Shown piece after piece: positions 25,860 to 34,104 of a stretch of DNA of 64,000 nucleotides. The translations under genes were made by a program, and so were the position numbers. The first letter of the stretch is position 1. Every line of letters starts with the position of its first letter. The notes under the pieces are model-generated. The model had not been told where the DNA came from, searched no databases, and was given only the letters and a program-made list of their open reading frames with translations. The DNA is taken from the NCBI GenBank assembly GCA_035527845.1, contig DATKZT010000086.1, positions 1 to 64,000 of the forward strand, given 5' to 3'. The DNA is from JAUWKC01 sp035527845 (GTDB lineage Bacteria; Planctomycetota; Phycisphaerae; Sedimentisphaerales; Anaerobacaceae).

Positions 25860-25945
25860 ATGAAGAGAGCAAGTATGGTTTCGATACTGTTATTTGTGCT
25901 TTGTTTGCCGGGGTTTTCTCGGGAGGGGCTGGCGGCTAAGGCGGT
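25724..25945 (+). repeat. Leader/signal-peptide cassette, copy 2
   Basis: Counterpart of 23275-23497. It includes the upstream region, the Shine-Dalgarno sequence and the codons for the signal peptide ('MKRASMVSILLFVLCLPGF' against 'MKRTSVGLIILFVVCLAGF' in copy 1). Downstream, the two genes encode unrelated mature proteins. Confidence 0.85.
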
Positions 25946-28157
25946 GCCGGGAAGTGCGGAACTGCCTCTGCAATATGTGGGGCCGGATCTGCCGGACGGC
26001 GAGGCGGCGGATGGTCGGCTGATGTACTGTCCGGCGGTTCAGAACATTCAGATCAGCCGGGCTAACCGGAAACACCCGCCGAATTTTCCCAACGACCCTG
26101 AGAACTCTAAGGGGTGGACTTATCAGCATCATATCGGTATCGGATGCTGGAAGGGCAAGCTTCACGCGATATGGGATATGACTCACGTGGGGGAGGATAA
26201 TCCGCCGTGTCACCTTGTGTACTCGACGAGCGATGACGGCTTCAACTGGAGCGAGCCGAAGGACCTTTATCCTTTTAACAAGGCTTACAACCTTCGCTTC
26301 TATTTCTTTCATTCGAGCAACGACCGGATGCTTGTCTTTGCGGCGGGGTGGTATCCGACGGACAATATCAGTGAATCGAATAAAGACAGGCTTTATGTTC
26401 GCGAGATTACGGCTGACCACAAGCTGGGTGAGATTTATACTCTGATCAAGCCGGGGCCGGGTCATCCGCTTTCATACGAACAGAGCGGGGACGCCGGTTT
26501 TCTTCAGGCGTGCCGGGAAGCGATTGCCAATAAGCCGCTTCTGGAGCAGGGAGATTACGGGCTGTTGTTGGGCGACAGTAAGATGAAATGGCACGAGGAT
26601 AAGAACTGGCCCGGGGGCGAGGTTCCCTCTATCGGCGGAGACCTTTGGGTGTTCGGCAAATCCCTGTGTTTCTACCACCGCGCCGACGGCACGTTAGTCG
26701 GGACCTGCAAGATGGGCTGGGTGACGCAATCGAAAGATGAGGGGCAGACGTGGTCTTTTCCGGTAATTCCGCCCGGAATCAAAGGCGGCGGCGGGAAGCT
26801 TTGGGCGCAGAAGACGCCTGACGGGCGCTATGCGATGATTTATATTCCGCAGATGGACCATCGTTATCCGATGGCCATAACCACGAGTGACGACGGTATT
26901 ACGTTCCGGGATATGCGAGCGGTGCACGGCGAGGTTGCGCCGCAGCGTTATGAGGGTAGGGCTAAAGACATCGGGCCGCAGTACCTCCGGGGGATAAGTG
27001 AATGGGGGAGCGACGGGTCGCGTAATGAGAAGGACTGCATCTGGACGGTTTACAGCATGAACAAGGAAGACATCTGGGTGAGCCGTGTCACCGTTCCGGT
27101 CGCTGCCGATGCGCAGGGGCATGTTAATGACAACTTTGACGGCATGGCGGTGGGGCCTCGCGTGCCGGGGTGGCATACATATTCGCTGCTTTGGGCGCCG
27201 GTGAGCATTGCGGCAGAAGCAGGCGGGAAGAATCATTACCTGCAGCTCGAGGACCGCGAGCCGACGGATTATGCGCGGGCGGTCAGGGTTTTCCCGCAGA
27301 GCAGTAAAGTTGATGTGAGTTTCAAGGTGGCTGCCGAGCAGGCCGGGACCGGCAGGTGCGAGATTGATTTGCTCGGTGAACTGGGTTCGCGTCCGGTGCG
27401 GCTGATACTGAACGACAAGGATAAATTACAGGCTGTTGACGCGCGACGGTCGGCGGTGGAATCATACTCGCCGGGGCTGAGCGGTAAATATTTCAATAAG
27501 GTGGATTTTCGGGACCCGGATGATGAGGTTGATGTGCTCGGGAATCTGCAGCAGAACTGGGGTGATAGCAAAGGCAATGACTGGAGCGCCCGGTGGACGG
27601 GTGTTATCGAAGGTCCGTACAGCGGGGAGGTGACTTTCACCGCCGACGCGACGGATGGTTTGCGTCTTTTGATAGGGGATAAGATTGTCATCGACGGGTT
27701 ATCGGCCAGAGGCGCCCGTGAAGGAAAAGTCGCAATGATGAAGGGGGAGAGGATGCCCATTACTATTGAGTTCACCTCCGAGCAAGGCAAAGCCATGCTG
27801 GTTCTTTCGTGGTCCTGGGCGGGGCAGAGCGCGACTATCGTCCCTGCTTCGGCGGTGAGCTACAGGGAGGAGGCGAGGATCGCGCCGATAGAAGTGACGG
27901 CATACGAGCCGGGTAAATGGCTTAATTGTAATATCGGAGTTGATTGCGGTGCCGGCACGTACACACTGAAGGTAAACGGCCGTGAGGTGCTCAAGGATGC
28001 GGGGTTTGCGGAGCCATCGCCGATGGTGTATGCAATTTCTTTCCGCACTGGTGAGTATCGCGGCAAACCGGACGGGCGTGCCGATGATGATATTCCGAAC
28101 TCGGAAGAGCCTGTGGCAAAGGCGAGCTACCGGATCGACGACGTAGTTACCAAATAA
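25860..28157 (+). CDS. Secreted Asp-box beta-propeller protein with internal PA14 domain (B type, copy 3)
   Basis: A 765-aa protein with a signal peptide (1-27) that is shared by duplication with the upstream A-type gene. The propeller (about 30-425) includes 'YQHHIGIGCWKGKLHAIWDM' and the Asp box 'SKDEGQTW'. A beta-sandwich follows and is split by a PA14 domain (about 540-670: 'GLSGKYFN', 'WSARWTGVIEGPYSGEVTF', 'DGLRLLIGDKIVIDG'). The C-terminal strand pair 'YTLKVNGREVLKDAGFAEPS' matches copies 1 and 4. The insertion point of PA14 is the same as in copy 1. Substrate unknown; a role in binding or cleaving a fucose-containing glycan is suggested only by the neighbouring GH29 gene. Confidence 0.82.
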   Translation: MKRASMVSILLFVLCLPGFSREGLAAKAVPGSAELPLQYVGPDLPDGEAADGRLMYCPAVQNIQISRANRKHPPNFPNDPENSKGWTYQHHIGIGCWKGKLHAIWDMTHVGEDNPPCHLVYSTSDDGFNWSEPKDLYPFNKAYNLRFYFFHSSNDRMLVFAAGWYPTDNISESNKDRLYVREITADHKLGEIYTLIKPGPGHPLSYEQSGDAGFLQACREAIANKPLLEQGDYGLLLGDSKMKWHEDKNWPGGEVPSIGGDLWVFGKSLCFYHRADGTLVGTCKMGWVTQSKDEGQTWSFPVIPPGIKGGGGKLWAQKTPDGRYAMIYIPQMDHRYPMAITTSDDGITFRDMRAVHGEVAPQRYEGRAKDIGPQYLRGISEWGSDGSRNEKDCIWTVYSMNKEDIWVSRVTVPVAADAQGHVNDNFDGMAVGPRVPGWHTYSLLWAPVSIAAEAGGKNHYLQLEDREPTDYARAVRVFPQSSKVDVSFKVAAEQAGTGRCEIDLLGELGSRPVRLILNDKDKLQAVDARRSAVESYSPGLSGKYFNKVDFRDPDDEVDVLGNLQQNWGDSKGNDWSARWTGVIEGPYSGEVTFTADATDGLRLLIGDKIVIDGLSARGAREGKVAMMKGERMPITIEFTSEQGKAMLVLSWSWAGQSATIVPASAVSYREEARIAPIEVTAYEPGKWLNCNIGVDCGAGTYTLKVNGREVLKDAGFAEPSPMVYAISFRTGEYRGKPDGRADDDIPNSEEPVAKASYRIDDVVTK

Positions 28158-28268
28158 TGAGCAAGGCGAGGCATCATGCTCGATGCGGGCAATTGCACGT
28201 GGAAATTAAATGTTAAGGTTCATTTGACAACGAAAGAGGTATTGGAATTGTCGTGGAGATGGTTTGAA

Positions 28269-30095
28269 ATGAAGAAATCATTACATCGAGCATTGTTGGC
28301 AATGCTCGCGGGTATGGTTTTCAGTGTCGCGGGATGGGCGTCTGAGGCGGCAGTTGGCAGCGCGGAAATGCCCGTTCAATACATAGGCCCGGGGCTGCCG
28401 GACAGCAAGGCGCCTGATGGGCGTCTTATGTACAGCCCCGGTGTGCAGAACATCCAAGTTTACCGGGGCAACCGCAAGCCTTCGTCGTTATTCGACGGGG
28501 GGCCGGGCTATACATATCATCATCACATAGACCTTGCCTGCTGGAAGGGACGTTTCTACGCTGTGTGGGACATGAGCCCAGTAGACGAGGACACGTTCCC
28601 CTGCCGGCTGGTTTACTCGACGAGCAGCGACGGGTTCAACTGGACGGAGCCGAAGGATTTGTATCCTCCCAACGAGGCCTGGAACCTTCGTTTCTACTTT
28701 TTCCGTGCCTCGAACGACCGGATGCTGGTGTTTGCGGCGGGCCCGAGGAAGAACGTCAAGCGGATGAAGGAAAAGATGAAATCGGTACTGCTCGTTCGGG
28801 AGATTACGGCCGACCATAAACTGGGCGAGATTTATACGCTGATCAAGCCGGGCCCGGACTATCCGGCGTCATTTGAGGAGTCGAAGGATGCAGGATTCGT
28901 GGCGGCCTGCAGAGAGGCTTATAATAATAAGCCGCTGCTGGAACAGCAGGACTACGGCAATCTCCTTGGCGATAGGAAGATGAAATGGCACAAGGACGAT
29001 AACTGGCCTAATGGCGATAAGCCCGGGGATTTCGGCAAGGCCTTTTGCTTCTACCACCGCCAGGACGGCGCGCTGGTGGGCATCTGCAAGATGGGGTTCG
29101 TGACCGAATCGTTCGATGAGGGGCAGAGCTGGTCGCTGCCGGTCGTCCCAAAAGGGATAGTGACGGGCATGGCGAAGGTATGGGCGCAGAAGACTGCGGA
29201 CGGTCGCTATGCGATGCTTTACAACCCGCAGCGCGGCGAGCGATATCCGCTGGCGATTATCACGAGCGACGACGGGATCACATTTCGGGACATGCGCGTA
29301 GTCCATGGCGAGGAGCCGCCTCAGCGCTATTCGGGAAATGACAAGAACCTCGGTGCTCAGTACGTTCGCGGGGTCAGCGAGTGGGCCGGCGATGCTGCAA
29401 GCGTGGATAAGAGCGCCATCTGGGTCATTTACAGCGTGCACAAGGAGGACATCTGGGTGAGCCGGATTCCTTTGCCGATTGTGGCCGATACAAAGGATGC
29501 GGTGAATGACACTTTTGACAACATCCAGACGGGTCCCCGCGTTCCGGGGTGGAACATTTACTCGCCGATGTGGGCGGCAGTGCGGATTGCTCAGGACCCG
29601 GCCGGTGATAACCGCTACCTTGAACTGGAAGACCGTGAGCCTGTTGACTACGCCCGCGGGATCCGGACGTTTCCAGCCGGCATTGCGGCAGATGTCTCTT
29701 TCCGGATTGCGGCAGGCCAGGCTGACCGCGGGCGGCTGGGGATCGACTTGCTCGGTGATCGTGGTGCGCGTCCGGTGCGGCTTATCCTGAACGACAAAGG
29801 GCAAGTCCAGACCACGAACGGGCAAGAGACTGTGGACGTGGGAACCTATGAAGCGAATAAGTGGAGCGAGTTTACTATCAGGATTAAGGACGGTCGATTC
29901 ACGCTGGTGCGTGACGGCAAGGCGGTGCTGAAAGATGCGGCGCCGGCAGAACCTTGTTCGATGGTTTATGCCGTTAGCTTTCGGACGGGCGAGTTTCGGG
30001 ACAAGGTCGCGGGCGAAGCGAATCCCGACTTGCCGAACACGGAAGAGCCGATGGAGAAGGTCATCTACCGAATCGACGATGTCGTTAGAAAATAA
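28269..30095 (+). CDS. Secreted Asp-box beta-propeller protein without PA14 (B type, copy 4)
   Basis: The ATG at 28269 gives 608 aa with a signal peptide (1-25). It has the same propeller ('YSPGVQNIQVYRGNRKP', 'ACWKGRFYAVWDMS', Asp box 'SFDEGQSW', 'SDDGITFRDMRVVHGEEPPQ') and the same C-terminal beta-sandwich, here continuous ('DVGTYEANKWSEFTIRIKDG'), so it shows the fold without the PA14 insertion. The 90-bp stretch before the ATG is open in frame but has no signal peptide, which supports the internal start. It is the last B-type gene, 232 bp before the fucosidase gene. Confidence 0.82.
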   Translation: MKKSLHRALLAMLAGMVFSVAGWASEAAVGSAEMPVQYIGPGLPDSKAPDGRLMYSPGVQNIQVYRGNRKPSSLFDGGPGYTYHHHIDLACWKGRFYAVWDMSPVDEDTFPCRLVYSTSSDGFNWTEPKDLYPPNEAWNLRFYFFRASNDRMLVFAAGPRKNVKRMKEKMKSVLLVREITADHKLGEIYTLIKPGPDYPASFEESKDAGFVAACREAYNNKPLLEQQDYGNLLGDRKMKWHKDDNWPNGDKPGDFGKAFCFYHRQDGALVGICKMGFVTESFDEGQSWSLPVVPKGIVTGMAKVWAQKTADGRYAMLYNPQRGERYPLAIITSDDGITFRDMRVVHGEEPPQRYSGNDKNLGAQYVRGVSEWAGDAASVDKSAIWVIYSVHKEDIWVSRIPLPIVADTKDAVNDTFDNIQTGPRVPGWNIYSPMWAAVRIAQDPAGDNRYLELEDREPVDYARGIRTFPAGIAADVSFRIAAGQADRGRLGIDLLGDRGARPVRLILNDKGQVQTTNGQETVDVGTYEANKWSEFTIRIKDGRFTLVRDGKAVLKDAAPAEPCSMVYAVSFRTGEFRDKVAGEANPDLPNTEEPMEKVIYRIDDVVRK

Positions 30096-30327
30096 TTCTG
30101 ATGAAGCACAGCCTTCTCAAAGAACAAGGACCGCCAAACGGCTCCAACACATTGCCTTTTTCCTCAGCGCTTGGACCTGACTCCCTGCAGCCCTGCGGTC
30201 CGCAGAGTGTGCCAACAGGAAAACTTGATTTTTCACGACGGGCCTGATATTCTATTGAAACCGTGTGCACCGGCACAAGGCAGGAACCGACCTTATTGTG
30301 GGCAACTGTCCCGATCGAGGATGACCA

Positions 30328-31836
30328 ATGTTTGCAGGAACAATCTGTTCGATGAGTGTGTTTCTTTGCATCCTCTTGTCGAGCTCTTCACGCGGCGAGA
30401 TACAGGTTAGCGCAGGGCCAAGGTATAAGGCCGATTGGGAATCCCTGAAACAACACAACGAGGCGCCCGAATGGTTCCGTAACGCAAAGTTCGGCATCTA
30501 TTTTCACTGGGGCGTCTACACCGTCCCCGCATTCGGCGATGAGTGGTACCCTCGCAATATGCACAGAAAAAAGGATGTGGACGGTTCCGAATACAGGCAT
30601 CACGTCGAAACTTACGGCGACCCGTCGGAGTTCGGCTATCACGATTTTGTGCCGATGTTCAAGGCGGAAAAGTTCGACGCCAACGAATGGGCCGAACTAT
30701 TTGAGCAGGCAGGGGCCCGTTTCGCAGGTCCCGTTGCAGAGCACCACGACGGCTTCTCGATGTGGGACAGCGACGTCACCCCGTGGAACGCCGCCGATAT
30801 GGGACCAAAACGAGACATCACGGGCCAGCTCGCCGTAGCAATCCGCAAACACGGCATGCGCTTCATCACCACGTTCCACCACGCCCGCAACCGAACATGG
30901 TATCCACGCGTCGAAGGCTGGCCGACAACCAGCGACGACCCCAAATTGCAGATGCTTTACGGCAACATGCCGGCCGACAAATTCAACCGGTTGTGGCTGG
31001 CAAAGCTGATAGAGGTCATGGATAAGTACCGGCCGGACATTATGTGGTTTGACAGCCATATGGACCTGATTCCGGATAAATACCGGACCGAGTTTCTGGC
31101 GTATTACTTCAATAAAGCAGACGAATGGGGCGCCGAAGTGGTCGTTACGTACAAAGCGCAAGAGCAGAATCTTCCGCCAGAGATCGGCGTGCAGGATTTC
31201 GAAAGGGGCCGCCAGAACCGCATCACCGACTACGTATGGCTGACTGATGATACTATCAGCCTTGGCAGTTGGTGCTACACACACGACCTGAAAATCAAAA
31301 GCACCAGGTATGTGCTGCACATGCTGATTGATATCGTCAGCAAGAACGGCCAGTTGCTGCTGAACATCTCACCGAAATCAGATGGCACTATTCCCGGGAA
31401 TCAGCGTGAGGTGCTGCTCGGCATCGGTGCATGGCTCGGCAAATATGGCCAGGCCATCTATGACACCCGTCCTTTCATTGTCTTCGGTCAAGGCCCGACG
31501 CGCCTTAAGACGGGCGGCGAATTTGCACGAGAGATGCTGCAGTATGAGCCCGAGGATATCCGGTTTACTACAAAGGGCGACACAGTTTATGCGATTCAGC
31601 TCGGTCGGCCCGGCCCAAACCACCAGACGCTGTTGGAATCCTTCTCTAAGAAACACCGGCTGGACAGCCTGAAAATTAAGAATGTCACCATGTTAGGCTC
31701 GGATGAGAAAATTCCCTGGTCTCTGCGCGAAGACGGCCTGGCGGTCACGTCACCCTCGTCGCCCCCTCAGGAAATGGCCGTCGTCTATAAGATTGAAACC
31801 AACGGCATCCAACACTTTCAAGCGCCGACAGACTGA
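30328..31836 (+). CDS. Alpha-L-fucosidase, GH29 family, secreted
   Basis: A 502-aa protein with an N-terminal export signal (about 1-23). GH29 hallmarks are 'KFGIYFHWGVYTVPAFGDEW' from residue 54, 'EHHDGFSMWDS' at 138-148 and 'RPDIMWFD', in which Asp242 is the expected nucleophile. 'NGQLLLNISPKSDG' and a C-terminal beta-sandwich domain follow, as in other retaining alpha-L-fucosidases. It removes terminal fucose from glycans. As the only enzyme of assignable specificity in the island, it points to a fucosylated or fucose-rich polysaccharide as the target; no sulfatase or transporter gene is present in the window. Confidence 0.93.
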   Translation: MFAGTICSMSVFLCILLSSSSRGEIQVSAGPRYKADWESLKQHNEAPEWFRNAKFGIYFHWGVYTVPAFGDEWYPRNMHRKKDVDGSEYRHHVETYGDPSEFGYHDFVPMFKAEKFDANEWAELFEQAGARFAGPVAEHHDGFSMWDSDVTPWNAADMGPKRDITGQLAVAIRKHGMRFITTFHHARNRTWYPRVEGWPTTSDDPKLQMLYGNMPADKFNRLWLAKLIEVMDKYRPDIMWFDSHMDLIPDKYRTEFLAYYFNKADEWGAEVVVTYKAQEQNLPPEIGVQDFERGRQNRITDYVWLTDDTISLGSWCYTHDLKIKSTRYVLHMLIDIVSKNGQLLLNISPKSDGTIPGNQREVLLGIGAWLGKYGQAIYDTRPFIVFGQGPTRLKTGGEFAREMLQYEPEDIRFTTKGDTVYAIQLGRPGPNHQTLLESFSKKHRLDSLKIKNVTMLGSDEKIPWSLREDGLAVTSPSSPPQEMAVVYKIETNGIQHFQAPTD

Positions 31837-31895
31837 CTCAATCATACCGCACCGTTGTATTCCTCTCTCAACATTCGCCGCACGCTTTATACCCA

Positions 31896-32198
31896 GCGGC
31901 CGTGCAATATCCCTTGTAATAAGGCCGTGCATCATGGTAAAATGCGCCAATGAATTTGGAGAGAAACGCAGTGGAAGAAATGGGAAATGGCAAATCACCA
32001 CCGAACGAAACTCTATACCGCCTGCTGATTTGCGTGGGCGTATCCCTTGCCATCATGGCTGCAACCTTCTCAATGATAGAAAGAATCAGGACCAACAGGG
32101 AACTGGCCGCCATCGATGCACCCGGATTCGTCAGGGCGGTGCGCCAAAATGAAAACTGGATACATGATGTGAACAGTTTGCTGATTCGAGTTAATAGC
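31896..32198. repeat. Right copy of ~300-bp direct repeat flanking the glycan island
   Basis: Matches 14647-14948 in the same orientation, including the candidate promoter hexamers TTGTAA (31914-31919) and TAAAAT (31938-31943), the start codon region and the first ~83-93 codons of the anchored-protein gene. It ends abruptly at 32198, where a dispersed repeat begins. Confidence 0.85.
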
Positions 32199-32297
32199 GG
32201 AGAAATCTGTTCAAATAGATTCCTCGACTTCGTCCGCCCTTGGCGGACTCCGCTCGGAATGACACCTCTTTCCGTTTTCAACAGAGCAAAGCTCTAA
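31950..32297 (+). pseudogene. 5' fragment of the anchored unknown protein gene, broken by a repeat
   Basis: The first ~83 residues ('TNRELAAIDAPGFVRAVRQN', 'WIHDVNSLLIRVNS') are highly similar to the intact protein at 14700-15770. Directly after 'RVNS' the frame runs into the dispersed repeat and ends after 33 unrelated residues. The membrane helix is kept, but the whole exported domain is lost. It is almost certainly non-functional, although promoter and start region are preserved. Confidence 0.8.
32199..32263. repeat. Dispersed repeat that truncates the duplicated gene
   Basis: Begins GGAGAAATCTGTTC, continues TAGATTCCTCGACTTCG and closes with CGGAATGACAC; it includes a CCGCCCTTGGCGG hairpin. 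The same pattern appears at 12653-12708. No coding content of its own. Bases 32264-32453 beyond it hold nothing I recognise. Confidence 0.65.
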
Positions 32298-32453
32298 CAC
32301 ATTACCTTTATTCTCACCGGCTGGAGCTTACTGGTTGCAGCGACAAGGTTAGAAGAACAACAGAGCCGAGGGGGGTGCGTTCGAGGCGGGTTTATCTTAA
32401 GGTCAGACCCGGCCATATTTGCCGTATCTACAAGAAAATGTGGCATTGTCCTC

Positions 32454-32470
32454 GTTTTTGGCCCAAAAAC
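32454..32470. promoter_or_regulatory. Perfect palindrome upstream of three-gene operon (site 1)
   Basis: GTTTTTGGCCCAAAAAC is an exact inverted repeat with 8-bp arms. Its centre is 56 bp upstream of site 2. It could be an operator for the winged-helix protein at the end of the operon, or a short hairpin; no T-tract follows. Confidence 0.45.
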
Positions 32471-32508
32471 AGGGATTGAACAAAAAATATTAATTCTTTT
32501 GAATTTTT

Positions 32509-32541
32509 TTGTTTGCAATGCAAACAAGTTTGCCATAGCAT
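32509..32541 (+). promoter_or_regulatory. Perfect palindrome (site 2) overlapping candidate promoter
   Basis: TTGTTTGCAATGCAAACAA (32509-32527) is an exact inverted repeat with 8-bp arms and a 3-base centre. It contains a TTGCAA hexamer (32513-32518) which, after 17 bases, is followed by TAGCAT (32536-32541). A dimeric repressor bound here would block the -35 region. The most economical reading is autoregulation by the winged-helix protein encoded at 34094-34381. Confidence 0.5.
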
Positions 32542-32585
32542 ATAGCATGAGAAATAAAGGGTTCGAACCAGAAAGGAGCAGTATT

Positions 32586-33329
32586 GTGAGTACACAACAA
32601 AATCAAGTGCCGGAGAATGTGGAAAAACTGAAAGAAATTCCAAAATGGACACGCAAGTATGCACAGAACCGAACCATCCCTTTTCTGATTTTCCTCGCGA
32701 TCAATTTATGCCTGTTTGCAGGCATTGCAATCCCTTCATATTTTGGAGGTATCGCTTATCGAAGTGGAAATATGGTTCTGTTCGGCATTTCTATCTTTGT
32801 GTTAATTATTTCGATGATATGTGTGATTATTATTAGTGTGCCAAAATGGGGAGGTAGAATTATCGAGCGGATAACTCGACGAGTATACGCTGGTGAAGGG
32901 TCAATATTAATATCAGCACCGGAATCAATGAAGAAAAAGAAATGGGTTGGATATGTTGTTGCAATGGTATTTGGCAGTTGTGTTCTTACATCAGTAATAT
33001 TAGGACTTCTTGGCTACCTATCGATTAAATATATGCAGCCGGTCTCAGCACTGTATGTTGTTCCGTTTCTTGTCTTTCTGTATCTCTGGCAAAGGCCCAT
33101 AATTAGTCCTTTAGCACTGCTTTGGCCAACTCTTTACGCTATTCACGCTATCCTGGTCGTTGCAGGCGCACCGATTCAATTCGGCGGATCTTTGGTATTC
33201 CTAAACATGCTTATACCCATAGCAGGGTATGGAATTCTATGTGGCTTGATCGGCCATGTCTACAGCCGATACGCATTAAAGAGACTGAAAACCACAGCAC
33301 ATTTACAGGAGAATAATAATGAACCGTGA
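32586..33329 (+). CDS. Unknown six-TM membrane protein (paralogue 1)
   Basis: A GTG start at 32586 with AAAGGAG at 32572-32578 gives 247 aa; an upstream in-frame extension would run through the promoter palindrome. The N-terminus 'LKEIPKWTRKYAQNRTIP' is followed by hydrophobic segments at about 20-45, 55-78, 115-140, 145-160, 170-190 and 200-220, with a charged loop after the second that contains 'RRVYAGEGSILIS'. It ends 'GHVYSRYALKRLK'. The protein at 33319-34104 shares these features throughout. I do not recognise the family. The gene is AT-rich compared with its neighbours. Confidence 0.75.
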   Translation: MSTQQNQVPENVEKLKEIPKWTRKYAQNRTIPFLIFLAINLCLFAGIAIPSYFGGIAYRSGNMVLFGISIFVLIISMICVIIISVPKWGGRIIERITRRVYAGEGSILISAPESMKKKKWVGYVVAMVFGSCVLTSVILGLLGYLSIKYMQPVSALYVVPFLVFLYLWQRPIISPLALLWPTLYAIHAILVVAGAPIQFGGSLVFLNMLIPIAGYGILCGLIGHVYSRYALKRLKTTAHLQENNNEP

Positions 33330-34104
33330 AGAGAACAATCAACCATATAACCAGAATACGGAAAGGCTCAAAGATATTCCGAAATGGACACGCAGGTATG
33401 CACAGAACCGGACGCTGACTATTCTCGTGCTTATGGTAATGACAATGCTTTTCGGAATGTTCTTCGCGGTTCTTGTTGGATTTCCATTCGCTTTAGCAGT
33501 AGCAGGGTTCCGGAAAGGCAATATTATCTTAGGTTGTGTTGGTATTGCTGTTTTAGTTGCTGTATTAGTTGCTTATTTTAAGTGTCTGCTTATTCTCAAC
33601 CGAAAGTTTGGCGGCAAAAATCGTGGTCTTTTAGACCGGTTGTTAGATCAACGGATATACGGAAAAGAAGGAACCGTATCAACGCCCCAACCGAAATTGT
33701 CAAAGAAAAAGAAATGCTTGGGTATTTTTGTTGGAATTGTATACATGGTTTGCATTTTAGGCAGTATGGAATTGGCCATGATAGGTTACATTCCAGTCAA
33801 ATATCTTCTGCCTTTCATGGCACTGTTTGTCGTTCCATTTGGCGTCTATCAATACTTCATACTGTGGCCACGATTCGGCCCTGTACTTTTGATCTACCCG
33901 ATACTTTATGCTATTCACGCGATATTGATCATTGCGGGCCTACCGATCTTTTTCACAGGGCTTTTTGCTGTCCCATTGAATATGCTTCTTCCGATCATAT
34001 ACAATTTATTGGCTTATCTAATTGGCCATCTCTACAGCCGATACACATTGAAAAAGCTAAAAGGCCTCACACATCTTGAAGGAGAGGCGGCTAATGGAGA
34101 TTGA
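33319..34104 (+). CDS. Unknown six-TM membrane protein (paralogue 2)
   Basis: A 261-aa paralogue of the preceding protein: 'LKDIPKWTRRYAQNRTLT' at the N-terminus, about six hydrophobic helices, the loop 'DQRIYGKEGTVSTPQPK', 'LYAIHAILIIAGLPI', and 'GHLYSRYTLKKLKGL' at the C-terminus. Its start lies inside the 3' end of paralogue 1 (11-base overlap, AGGAGAATAATA ribosome-binding context), and its own end overlaps the regulator gene. The pair may form a heteromeric membrane complex (inference). Family and function unknown; base composition is again AT-rich. Confidence 0.75.
   Translation: MNREENNQPYNQNTERLKDIPKWTRRYAQNRTLTILVLMVMTMLFGMFFAVLVGFPFALAVAGFRKGNIILGCVGIAVLVAVLVAYFKCLLILNRKFGGKNRGLLDRLLDQRIYGKEGTVSTPQPKLSKKKKCLGIFVGIVYMVCILGSMELAMIGYIPVKYLLPFMALFVVPFGVYQYFILWPRFGPVLLIYPILYAIHAILIIAGLPIFFTGLFAVPLNMLLPIIYNLLAYLIGHLYSRYTLKKLKGLTHLEGEAANGD

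Noticed and set aside
18185..30095. Calling the B proteins true sialidases (GH33)
   Set aside because: Asp boxes are present, but I could not identify the Arg triad, Tyr/Glu nucleophile pair and Asp acid/base in consistent positions, so only the propeller fold is claimed.
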